A DNA stretch of 64,000 nt from Paulownia fortunei (taxonomy: Eukaryota; Streptophyta; Magnoliopsida; Lamiales; Paulowniaceae). Position numbers and translations under genes: made by a program. The notes under the pieces were generated by a model. The model was given only the letters and a program-made list of their open reading frames with translations, did no database searches and had not been told where the DNA came from. This document shows positions 11,352 through 23,504 of this stretch, piece after piece. Where the stretch lies: NCBI GenBank assembly GCA_019321725.1, contig CM033121.1, positions 2,852,001 to 2,916,000 of the forward strand, written 5' to 3'. Positions within the stretch are counted from its first letter, which is position 1; every line of letters begins with the position of its first letter.

Positions 11352-14300
11352 CTATTTGGCAAGCCGAATGACTGTTCCGAGCCAGTCATCAGGTATATTT
11401 TCTTTCAGTTGTCCTTTGAGAGCCCTCACTGAGTGATCCGTCGCTGCCTGCATGGGTATATCAATGAGCATGCACATATTATGTTTAAAGAAACCACGTG
11501 GTTGGAACTTGAAAACTAAATTACCTTCACAATATAGACATCAATCCCCAATTTAGCAATCATAGCAGCTTCTGATATTTTGGTCACCATGCCACCAGTC
11601 GTGTCATGAGCTGCTACAGTTATCTCAACTGTTGAAAATAATTGCAAAACATAAAAATGTAGCTTCATGAAGAACTTGGAAGAACATAGAGTTCCATCAG
11701 TTTATCATGACCATGCCTGAGTAATAAAGATGTTGTAGATGAGCAGATCTATGTAAAATGAAGTAGTAGTGAAGCCTTTTCAAGTGGCTCATTTTAGAGG
11801 AGTGAAGTGGCAGTTTTCATAGAAAAAGTGGTAGGAGATGTAGCCTTTTTTTCGTTCCGTGTGCTTCTAAACATGGGATTTATACGATTCATAATTAAAA
11901 TGCAAAGCATCTACATATTCATGCTTCTAGAGCAAACACAAAGTATAGTTCATGTCTACAGGCTGAAAATAGGGATTAATAGCCATCTGGATATACCACA
12001 GACTATTTAAAACTTCCATAACTGCTGAAAGGCTAGATTACTATTTGAAATTTCCTTGACTGCTAAAAGGATAGATTTTCATCTTCACTAATCAACGTGA
12101 TGGCATCAATAAAAAACTAGAATTCTAATCATTGTAAAAGAACATGACAGTATCAGCATGTTACAAATTCATAAAATATAAAAGTTATGATCCTTTACTG
12201 ACCTTGCCTGGTCATGTCTTGTAATTTAGGTTTTAACACAGACCAGCCCCCATCTTCATGCACAGCTGCGAGTATTGTGTTTAATCAGTCAGGCTCAAAG
12301 TGTAAATGAAACCAACACGAGAAGTATATTCTATTTAAAATAAGTCGCAACAAAGTGTGATCAGACACTCACCAATTTCTCTGAGAAGCATGGCATCAGG
12401 TTCTGTTGGTGGGCGGTCATATACTCCAAAAACATCTGTCTAACATTGAGCAGTGTATAGGAGAATCGTGTATGTTATCTGTTCTAATATGAGTAGCATA
12501 CAACAAAGTAGAAGGTTTTTAACACATGGGAACGTGGAACTCTATCAAATGTCAAATTTTTGGGAACAGATTGAGATATTACTCCTATTAAGCAAAAGGT
12601 TTTAGGTTTATGCTTTCTCCTACCAGAAGAAGAATCCAGAGGGAAGTTGGCTGGCAAAATACCATCGATTGACATTGCTATTGTAATAGCATGTGGGTAT
12701 GTGCTTGTAAAGTTTTACACATCCAGCCTCAAAAAATATTAAAGGAGGAAAGTTAATGGCCAGCTTGAAGTTGGGTTAGGTTTCACCTGAATTAATTTAT
12801 GTTTTTGTACTAATTCACACTAGAAATAATCTATTAATAGAATTATCTTTGCCTGAAAGAGAAAAGTTTATCCAATCAAGTCTTATATAATTATATCTCC
12901 AGGATAAAGCAAAAAAAAGGCAATCAAAAATCATTGATGGACAGTGGATACAAGAAAAACAACGTAGTCAGGTCTTAATTGTTCTGCCAGATGACGAATG
13001 ATTACATCTCCGCTTAATATAGTGCAACCCTGTCAAAGATTAGAATGAATTGGCTTGCGGCATGCCAACACCAAGAAACTTGACGGCATTATATACAGAA
13101 ATGTCAAACCTGTGAACTATCCAGTACGGCATCTCCATGCAAAACCTGGGATATTGATAAACAACCATCATTTTCAGATTTCATCAAGATCAAGAGAACC
13201 AAGATCATACTGAACAACGAGAATATACTTTAGCAAGAATCAAGCTAGAATATGACGCCATGAAATCCTCCAAACTAAAACTAAATACCACAAATGAAAA
13301 GTAAGGAAACATGCAGAACAAAAACAATACTGTGAACAATGGCTTGCCAATGCTAAATAATTGAAATGGCACATTCACACTTTTCTCCCAACAAGGTAGG
13401 GAGAGTGAGCATAAAATTATAGTACGCCTTCTTAAAATCTAGTAGCCAATAACATATGAAATTACAGTTAAACTGATTTGAATCTCCTTCTAATAATTTA
13501 TGCTCACATTGTGAGAGTATTATCTGCTGCTACATGATGCAATATCAATATTACAGAACCAGAGAGTCTTTCAGTCTCACCAGACTGCCAGTTTACATCT
13601 GCAGGAAACTCTGCAAACTCCTTTTGCACACAATTACCCAAACAAAATAAGAAAAATTTCTATCTTTTACTATTACAAAGAAGGATAGAATAGGCCACAT
13701 AAAACTCCTCAGCCACATGTTTCTTTTATCTATTAAATGTATTTCCATCATTTCAAAGTGGAAAGAAAAAGGCCAAAGCTAAAATCATGTTGCTTGAGTA
13801 CCTGGTGCATCAAAATATAGTAAACTGCCATAAACTATTTAGTACTTTGCTCTGGCTGCTGACTTTTCCATTATCCAGAGGCAACAACAGCCTTCTTTTA
13901 ATTCCATTGCTTTTCTCCGTAAGTGCAAAGTAAAATATTATCCGCATTTATAACTTATAAGCAACATGAACATCAAATCATAAAACCTTGAGACTTTAGT
14001 TGTCTTTTCAGCCTTCTACATAATGACGGCCCACCCACCCCCCACCCGTCCCGAAAAAAGACAGAAATTTGGGTTTTATTGGAATTCAGTTACAAGATTT
14101 GAAATGATTTTTCGTTCTGACTAATATCAGTAAGTTTTATCACCAATGCAAAAACAAGATATGAACGTCCTAACAAAGGAGAAAAAGAAAACAAAAAATA
14201 GAATTGAAACTGTTTGAAGCTTGGCACTCAGGAAAAAAGACTTGAAGGCAACTCTATCTACTTTTCAATATCACACTATGTACTTGATTAAGGATTCAAA

Positions 14301-17300
14301 CTCACAGGTACAAATCCAGCGTCTAAAGCTTTAACCACTGTCAAGGTATCTGCCACAGCTATCTGTGAAAATTCAGGGTAGCATTTTCTAAGATCTCGTC
14401 ATGAAGAATTATCAACAAAAGATAACTGGCAACAATATAGTAAGAAATTTTTTCAAGAAACTGATAAAGTCTTCTGGATGACTTCTAACATTTCTTTCAC
14501 AAGTTGACCAGCCACATGAAAATGGTGACATTCCAATAGAAGGAATACCCTCTGTAGGAAGACATAAATAATATATGTCAAAGGAATGCACATGGTACAA
14601 AAATCACAAAGGTATCCAAATAAATTGGTTCAGAAAAGCAGGAAATAGCATCTCCAGAAAGTATGCATTAACAGGTACCAGTCATAAAAAAATTATGACT
14701 TCATTCCATTTTGTTAGAATATTAGTATCACGTGTTAATTGGGGCACATCTACGTAACTTTTGAAGAAGCTAATTGCTAATAACTTTTCCATTCAGCTAC
14801 TTGAATGCTAAAAATTTACAATGGCTGATGTAATGATAACTTTTCCAGAAATTTGAGCAGCAGTGAGATGATAAATGATCTTGAAGAAAACCCAGTGTCG
14901 AGAAAGAACAATGAATGCTAGAGTCAAAAAGAGCAAGGTAGAGACTAACGTTTGTCCATATCTAACTAAGGTGTTTCAGAACATGACAACTCATCTATAG
15001 GGAATTGAAATAGAGACAAATCATGAAATAACTCAAGATAAATCAATCCCTGAAACAAAACAGCTACAGAGATATAGCTGAAAAATCAACAAAAAAGGAG
15101 GGAAGAAAATGAAGATCCAGCTCTGTCCTCCTATTCAACGTTATAATATTACCTACTAGACCAACTTTCTGCGACAAATCAAAATTGAGCAGAGATGCAA
15201 AAGATTAAGGTCTTAAAAAGCCCACACTAATAAAAAGAAAAATGCAGAAGGAAAGGAAGAAAACATATGACATCAATTGAATGCATGGACCAGTTCAAAC
15301 CTTTAGCAAGCGCTCTGACAATTTCAAGATTAAGGGATGTGACCTGAAATAATTGAAGAAAGTACAAAGTTACAATAAATGTACTGCCAAAAACCAGTCA
15401 TTAGGATACCAACTACATGGTGCATGAACAGTAACATTACTGCCTAGAACAGTTTTAAGAGATTTTAAAAAATAAGAGCATTACTGAACCTAAAGAAAGT
15501 GGGTAACACCACAGATATGTAAACATCTAATACTGGTCTACTCAAACACAATTACAGGCAAGTTAAAAGCAAAGGTAATACGAACACCTAAAAGAGTCCC
15601 CTCTAGAGAACTGGGTCCCAAAAACAACATAAAGTGATGAAAAACACTGAACCAAGTTCTATTAACACCAGTAAATTCTAATGTTCATCTCTAAAATTCT
15701 TTCATTTGTAGTAGATTATGATTTGAGCTAGTTTATGTAATTTTGATTTCCTTCTCCAAAAAAAAAACTTCCCTCTGTTATGAATTTATCCATTAAACCA
15801 AGAGGCCATATGAAGCTACAGCGAAAATACTATTGGTCGAAAAGTTTTAATAGGAAAAACTAAACAAATCATTATTGTATCAGCGTCAAAGTTGATCAAG
15901 TTGACCCAAAGTCTTACTGGGCCGATTTCTAGTGAGTGGTAATACGGAGAGACAATATAAAAGGGCCTTGTTCCTCCCCCAGCATTGATGCAAGTTCAGC
16001 ATAATTTGATCTTCTAAAAGCAGATGAAAATGTTAATGTATCATGTTTTGATGATTCATCTTCACAAGAATCAGCATAAAAATAAAACCAAAAATAACTA
16101 GACTCAAATATAACATAGTGGAATAAAATGGACAGTTTTCAGGTCTTACAGATATTCGTGTAGCTACAAAACCAGGCTTGACAAGAGGTCTGCTTAATCC
16201 GCCCTTATGAACCCCTGACTTGCTTGCTTGAAAGTGGCCAAAAGAACCTGAAGACAATAATCATGAGCCATTGTACCAGAAGTTCTATGACTATAACCGT
16301 GATAGTCCCTGATACATTGCTGAGAATCATAAATGTAAGTTATTTTCCTTGATATAGTTTCTCCCAGGGCAACATGTGAAACTGATGCGAACATTAGCAA
16401 GAAAATTATGGTTGGCTACCACTGGGCATTAACTCTGACTAGAAAAGAATCATGACAATATAGGTGCGTGGAGAAATTCTCTCTGGTTTCCAGTTTAATT
16501 CATTCAGTTCACCAAAAATATTGGCAGATTGAGAAAAACAAAAAAAACAAAGAAAGAAAGAAAAAAACACTATTTAAGCAACCAGTTCAACGCCAATTTA
16601 ACAGATTCATGCTTTAGAAGTCTTCTGAGTCTAAGCAATCTAATATAATCTCATTTTTTAACCATATGGTCCAGAATTTTTTTGCCTCTGTAAAGTTCTC
16701 CATGATTTTTTATGATTTTGACAATGCTTTCGTTTCAACAAAGTGACACATTCTTTACCCACTTAAACCATTAGAAATTCTATAAGACAAATTACATACA
16801 AAATCAGTAACAAATCCCAGATGTAACTCAGTAGCATAGCAAATCAAGCTAAAATGTCAACCTGCACCATGAACAACTATAAACTTTTTTGAATCTGATT
16901 CCAACTGATCATCAAAGTCATCAACAACAGTTGGGATTTCCAAGGATCCAGGCCTTCTGCTCCAATCCATCCCATGACAAGGCCCTGAAATCATTGCTTG
17001 CCTTAGCTGTGATGAAACTATATTAAGGTTGTCCTCATTTATTGTCTCCAACTCATTTTTACAGGTAATTGCAGCGCCCCCTGCATCCCAAAAGTTAAAA
17101 TAACACCAACTAAAGAAACATATTCATGGAAAACCTCTAGATACATGCAGAAACAACCATATATGCATCCTTCCTCTTATATGAATTACCTCTCACATAA
17201 AGTGCGTAATGAACAATGATGATTAGTGAAATAGTACTCAGATGAATTTTTTGTTCAAAAACACACATCAAATCTCAATAAAGAATCTAAGAAATTACTC

Positions 17301-17698
17301 TACGTTATCAACAGTACCAGTTTTAACTGAAACAACAGTCTTCACAATATTGTATCACAACTTCTGGAAACCTTAGTTATCCTCAATCCAGAGTATTATC
17401 ACTCCAAACTACGCCATTTCCAACAAGTAAATTTGGAGTGTCAATATCATTACCCAACTAAACTCAAATGATTATTTAATGCTTAAAAGTGCTAACAAAA
17501 CATTAAATTTTCGAAGCTACGTCCATTTATTAGGGTTAAGCAGATTAAAGAGTTCAGATTAACTTAATTAATTAAACTAGCTAAATCGAGATGATAGCAT
17601 ACAGAGTGCTCACCGAGCTTGACGATGCAATGAAGTGGTTTGGTGAGTGTGACGGCGGCGGAGGTGGTGGTGGTGGTGCATTGGTGGTGCTGATCCAT
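11352..17698 (-). CDS. IPK: Isopentenyl phosphate kinase
   Basis: Twelve exons (high to low): 17614-17698, 16862-17080, 16150-16247, 15301-15343, 14490-14551, 14306-14362, 13110-13145, 12952-13029, 12373-12439, 12203-12265, 11525-11628 and 11352-11447. They join in frame to about 335 residues, close to the family's usual length. IPK is an amino-acid-kinase-fold enzyme that phosphorylates isopentenyl (and dimethylallyl) monophosphate to the diphosphate using ATP, feeding the cytosolic isoprenoid pool. Visible signatures are the N-terminal glycine loop KLGGAAITCK, the HGAGSFGHFQA substrate-binding loop at about residues 99-109 with the catalytic-type histidine following SFG, SGDVIIRHLAE with YVVFLTDVFGVYD, and DTTGGMVTKISEAA near the C-terminus. 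The start is preceded by no in-frame alternative, and the first residues are a Thr-rich stretch (TTTTTSAAV). No targeting peptide is obvious. Confidence 0.93.
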
Positions 17699-18815
17699 TG
17701 GCTTTTGACACAGACGTAAATCGTCACAGCTGCAGCGCTCGACAGGAATAATTGTTTGGAGTATAAATTCTTAATTAACTTTTGCAGTAGTTTTTGGAAT
17801 ATGTTATCATAAAGCATTTGACAATTTAACTTAAAATCATTTTTTGATTTTTCATATTTATAGAGTACTTAACAATCCAAACTAGATAATCTCTGGATTA
17901 CTCAAATTCATTATTATAAAATTTCTTAAAAGTGTTTGATAAAATTATTAAAAAAAGAGTTTATAAGTTATAAGCTTCTATTAGAATTTTATAAATTGTT
18001 TTCAAAATTAGATATTAACTTATTTTTAAAATTTTAATAATTTTAATTATAAAATTTTAATTCCTAACATTTTAAAAACTCAATAATTTTATTTTATCCA
18101 AACACTTCAATAAATTATTTTTAAAATAAAATTAATATTTTATAAAATTTAAAAATATCTTATTGTAAGATATAGAAATTTATAAAACTTTTCAAACAAA
18201 CAATCTCTTAGAGAGTTCTTTGGTGAACCACAATTTTTTATAAATAATTCTTCCAAATTCAATTTTTATTGAAACCACTTATTGTAACAATTAATTCTAT
18301 TAAAGTTGATTCTTGTAGAATCAATTTCTGAAAAGTTTGCCCAACCCCACTTTAAATCTATATCCATTTTTATTTTATAATTTATGAGATAAAAGTGACA
18401 AGTTTCATTCCACTTCACTTGACTTCTATACATTTGTTCATAACAAAATCTGCAGAAAATTCTAATTCATACTCGATTTTGGCCAAACTCAATTATATAA
18501 CAAATAGGTTCAAATCCAACTAACTACATTCTATTAAAACAACTATTTCCTAGTGCATTGAATTCGTGGGACTTGGATCATCAATGGTTTAATGTAATGT
18601 AATTACTAATAAGTTCAAAGAACAAGAATTCACTTGCATTCTCCTATTATCTTTGAGCAGCACAAACTCTCTGTCCCCATCTAGACAATCACCTTTGTAA
18701 TCCCAACAACAATCCCAACTGCCGCGTCTCTCTATGATAACATAACACTATTTGTTACTTCACTTCTCGTTCTTTATGATTACATGAACTTATTTGCATT
18801 TGATTATGGATCAAT
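17699..18815. other. AT-rich intergenic DNA between IPK and the NLR pseudogene
   Basis: This is the IPK promoter side, followed by strongly AT-rich DNA. A block at about 17928-18210 begins AAGTGTTTGATAAAATTATT and ends in TTTCAAACAAACAATCTC, which could be degenerate inverted termini of a MITE, but the match is weak. No coding sequence was recognised. Confidence 0.5.
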
Positions 18816-21339
18816 TTACAGTCGAATGGCCGAAGATTCTTGGGATGGCCTAAGATGTTTCCTATCATCCCATGAAAAATGGCTGCTAACTTTCAGACGA
18901 TATACTTTTGCCCACCAAGGTCGTTTATCTTCTAGTTCCCATGCTGAAGCCACAGCTAAAGGGTTACAGTCAACTAACTCGATCAATTCAAGTGAAAAAA
19001 TCCGTCCAAGGTGAGGAGGAAGCTCTTCTAACTTGTAGCAGTGCTTGATACTCAGATGTCTAAGGATTCCAAAGACGACACCACAGGCTCTCCAGTGCAC
19101 CAAATCCATGTCTTCCAACAGCAGAAATTCAAGTCGCCTGAATTCCCCCTCCTTTACTTCCCACATCGGGCCTCTAAAGGCATGACATCGCAGTTTGAGC
19201 CCTTCTAGGAACTGCAACTGACCAATCTTTTTCATGTCTTCCCAAAGAAATCCACACCCACTCAAAGCTAACTTTTTAAGATAATATGGGAAAATTGCAA
19301 TGGAATCAGGCAGCACAACTGCTTGAGACCGAAGATCAGGATTGATGACAACGCATTTCAAGGATTCGAGTTTTTGGAGCTGGACAAAATGATTGAAAGG
19401 ACACAAGGATTCAGCAGCAGCATCCTGTGTTAACACAATCCGAATTCCTAATTTCCTTAGGTTTGGGATTCTTGCAAGAACTCCCCTGGTACAACTGTGA
19501 GCACTCACATGCAAGAGCGTTAAAAGCTTTGGTAGGAGAGCACCAAAAGGATCTGGCAGGTCACTTCCCAGGAACTGGAGGTGTCTCAGTTCTTGCATAC
19601 TCCAAATCTCCATCGGCAAATATGATGCAGCAACTGAGGATTTCACACTAAGATGTAGACGAACAATGAGGAATTGCAAGTTCCTGAGCTTGGACATCCC
19701 AGCTGGGAGCTCTCCTCCATTATAAGTCAAAGCAAGGTACCTTAACTGATATAGTTCTAATATTTCGGATGGGAACATGTAGAAGCGGATTGTGAGTGCA
19801 TCAAGCACCCTGAGCAGTTTGAAACCCAAACAAACCCGTAATGGATATGGGTGGTGTGGACCAACACAAAGAAGAGAACGGACAGTTGAAAATAAAACCA
19901 TTGAGTTATAAACGTCCTTGATGCCAAAAAGTATGTTCTTGCGGATGCTCAGCCGGCGCTGGCTATTTTTATCTTCAGGAAAAACGCAGTCAGTATACTT
20001 GTTTATGGCATGGAAAAACTTGTGTTTCTCAGCTTTACTGGAGCACACATGCCACATGACATAATGTAAAGTACATGTTTTGATTCCAAAAGTGGAGCTT
20101 TGCTTGCTAACCAAAACGAGACTTCTGTCAACAAGCTCCCTCAAACACTCCACGGCCACGTCTTCTAAGGTTTTGAACTCTACTGGTTCAAGAAATCCCC
20201 CGGCAGTCCATAACTTAACGAGTTTCGAGGCAGGGATCTCATGATTTTTCGGAAAGATTCCCATATAAAGAAAACATGCTTTTAAATGTTGAGGTAAACG
20301 CTTGTAACTCAAAGATAGTTTCTTTGACATTACTTTAGCTTCTTCCGTGTCAGCGATCACTGAATTTCCACTCCCTGCTACATTTTCCCAGTACTTTGGT
20401 GTCTTCTCTGCCTTGGCAAGGTGGCAACCAACAGTGACAATTGCTAGAGGAAGCCCTTGGCAGTTTTGCGCAATCATTTTTCCAAATTTCTCAAGTGCAG
20501 AGGGCATGGCTCTTTACCAAACACCTTCTCACGAAGCAGATTCCAGCTGTCATATTCATCCAGGAAATGGACCTCAATACACTTGAGAAAGAGAAAGCCC
20601 ACATTTTTCAGCCTAGATGTTAGCACAATTCGACTTCCATTACAGTCATTTGGGAAATGTGCTTGGATATCCCTCCAGGTCTTAGTGTCACATATGTCAT
20701 CCAATACAACAACATACCTCCTACTGTTTAAATTTGATTTTACATAATTTACCAGCTGGTCATCACTCCTTTTACGCATGTCATCATCATGCACTTCCAT
20801 GGAATCTAAGAGGTTTAGCAAGATATCCCGAACACAATGTTCGTGAGATATTGTTACCCAGACATGAGTATCAAAGTGATGCACAATACATGGATCGTTA
20901 TAAACACATGTAGCAAGAATAGTCTTACCAATGCCGCCCATTCCAATGATTGAGACAAACTCAAGTTCATGCCGTTTATCTTCTATCAGCCAATACTTTA
21001 GTTCCCCAAAGTATTTGTTGAATCCCACTATCTTTTCCTTGCAATCAGGAGCAGGTCGTGATGAAACAGCATAAGCAGGAAACGTACTGCTTATTTGCGG
21101 GTCAACTCTGCCATTCCCAACATCATCTGCCAACTTCTCCATCCTTTCCTTAACGAAGTCTATTTTCTTGTCTTGCTCCTGTAATATACTGGAGATTCAT
21201 TTTTTAGAAAAGCTTGTAAGGAACAGAGCTTGTCATGGAGTAATTCAATTTGCGACTTTGGAAAATGAACCGCAAGTTGATCAGGACTCGGGGGCTGCTC
21301 TAGAATCTGCACAAGAGAAACTACAGCAGCGTAAGCCAT
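18816..21339 (-). pseudogene. Decayed CC-NB-LRR (NLR) resistance-gene homologue, R1/RPM1-like
   Basis: Intact genes of this family are single ORFs of about 850-900 codons; here the ORF is in three pieces. Piece 1 (21160-21339) starts MAYAAVVSLVQILEQ, an Rx-type coiled-coil start, and stops after 59 codons. Piece 2 (20474-21142, open further upstream) has the P-loop GMGGIGKT, kinase-2 YVVVLDDI and RNBS-B GSRIVLTSR. Piece 3 (18816-20507) has GLPLAI, the RNBS-D-like CFLYMGIFPKNHEI and then irregular leucine-rich repeats. Pieces 2 and 3 are joined by a single-base loss at about 20491-20500. Between pieces 1 and 2 some 80-90 codons of coiled coil are missing and the frame changes. The MHD position reads LHYVMWH, losing the aspartate. 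NLRs sense pathogen effectors, but this copy is unlikely to make a working receptor. The LRR end (WELEDKRPWWAKVYRLKV) is intact, so decay looks recent. Confidence 0.85.
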
Positions 21340-22263
21340 ATCTGATCTTTCTCTCAGACCTCACAACAAACACTAAAGTGGTAGAAATCTTAAACACAAG
21401 TAGTATAGGTCAGTGGAATTACAGTGTGGTGGGGGTTAACATTGCAGATGTCACAACAAGGCCAACCAGATGAAATTAACTAATAATAACTAATACTGCA
21501 AGTTGTTAATTAGTAATATTTTTGGAAGTCAATGACCCTCTTGGCCAACAAGATAACATGTAAAAGAGTATAAAAAACAATGAAATTATTTGTATGTATT
21601 CCAACTCCACACCTGCTAGCTTTCCCACTTTGATGCATTAAAAGATATGGAAGTTTCTTGGTTTTTGAAGCGGGGATTTAGAAAAATAAAATAAAAAAAT
21701 ATCGTATATAAAATAGATTTAAAATTCATCACAACAATAAAAAATTAATTAAAAATAAAAATTCAAGAAAATTATCAAAATAAATTTAATAAATTTATTA
21801 TTATAAATTTAAAATTTTTAATTTCAAATCTATTAATTTAAATGAAATTAGAAATCTTCTAACCTATTCCTTCACACATTTTTCAGTGGAAATAAATTCT
21901 TTGTTCTTCCGTTAATGTGTTGTTGTATTGCTGAATAAAAATTTTGCTGAGCCCCAATAATAAAACTGTGCAACCCATTACTTAATTTAATAAAAACACT
22001 CCAAATTCTTTTCTATCTATTATAATATCATTAATATACATTAATTATATACACTCATATCATTAATAATATTATAATATAAAAAATAAAATATCAATTA
22101 TAATATAACATCCAAATTAATCAGTTGTGGATGTGTGTGACCGTGAAAACTGGAACAATATTTTTGGTGATTTATGGACGTAAAACATTGATAACTTTAG
22201 GGAATAAAAAGATGCTCCAAAATAGAAGGGCCCATGATCTACCTACCACACTTATTATAGTTC

Positions 22264-22268
<5 letters not shown>

Positions 22269-22298
<30 letters not shown>
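22269..22298. repeat. TA dinucleotide microsatellite
   Basis: About 15 uninterrupted TA units in AT-rich intergenic DNA. Confidence 0.9.
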
Positions 22299-22304
<6 letters not shown>

Positions 22305-23117
22305 GCTCTTCTAAAATATTTTTTATTTTTTATTTTAATTCGTATTTATATTTCACGAATATACGCTAAATATATGCAATTTACAGTCAAATATTTATTA
22401 AAAAAATATTTTATACACTTAACGTTATTTATAATGTTAAATAAAAGATAAAACAACAATTTATAATAAAAGATCTAAATTTACTTTCAGATTAAAAACT
22501 TAAAATCCATCGTATTTTAAACAAAATGTATGCCATCTTTAGTCCATAATTGAAAAGGGATGAAAAGAATCACAAACAATATTAGTGAAAAATTCCAACA
22601 CCAACTCAAATGAATTTCGTGAGTCTGAGATTATAAATTTTTAATCGGATTCCTTCCATGATCACTATTTTTAGGCTGGTTTTTAGTGACTATGCAAGAA
22701 AAAAACATTAAAAGTAAAATATACTGAAAAAAAAAATTGTACTGATTTATTCGCTCTAGTTCGATATCCAAACATTTTGCAACTTCATAAATCCTAATGG
22801 GCCAGCCACCTATTTTCTTTAATGGGCCAAGCCCATTCCTAAAGAAATACAGTTTTACACAGGAAATATGTTTAAGTTGATCAAGGAAGACCTTCCCGAG
22901 TGTACTTGAGCTTAACTTTTCTACTAGTCGATTTTAAAACTATAAGGTTTTGACTTTCAATTTATTATAAAATTATATTTTATTTAATTGGACTAAAATT
23001 CTAGTTAGTTAAATATGGAATCGAAAAAATTTAGAATTTAATATGTACGAGTATATTATAATTTTTTATTAAAAATTATGGTAACAAATTAACAAAAAAA
23101 TATAAAAGTGGTTAATA

Positions 23118-23504
23118 TACGGATTTATAGACAAACGGGTAAAATATGAATGTAAAAAGATTATTTTGTAGCAAAAAATACGACTTATTTTAATATTATT
23201 TTTATATGAATTATAATTTTACTTAACTTTAAATTAAGCAAAAAAATAGTTTTATGAGTATTTTTTTGTTATTTAATTTATAATTATGACATAATTTAAA
23301 GATAACTATTTAATAATTAATAATAAATAGTATACTCATAAATTATTGAATTTTTTTATATTTTGTTTATAAGATATTCTATTAATATTTATAGATAACT
23401 TTTGAATAATTTTTAGATTGTATTTAAATATTATAAATATTTATTAAAATAAAATATTATTCGTTAAGTATTATACGAATAAATATAATACGAATACTAA
23501 ATAT
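23118..23504 (-). repeat. Dispersed AT-rich repeat, copy 1 (inverted relative to 42418-42783)
   Basis: The complement of this segment aligns along nearly its whole length with 42418-42783. Shared landmarks, in the other copy's orientation, are TATAATACTTRACGAATAAT, then ATCTAAAAATTATT, TTATGTCATARTTATAAATT, ATCAAAATAAGTTGTATTTT (with substitutions) and TTTTACATTC. There is no coding sequence. It is probably a non-autonomous transposon or a fragment of one; no termini could be fixed. Confidence 0.75.

Noticed and set aside
18509..18525. GGTTCAAATCC-like tRNA T-arm
   Set aside because: No acceptor, D or anticodon stem can be built around it; no tRNA gene was found in the window.
21168..21473. 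Plus-strand 101-codon ORF
   Set aside because: It lies on the complement of the NLR coiled-coil region for half its length and the remainder shows no recognisable domain; a shadow frame.
21476..21600. LTR-like tail (AGTATAAAAAACAATGAAAT) beside the NLR
   Set aside because: No second LTR, primer-binding site or polyprotein nearby; similarity to a copia LTR is too slight.
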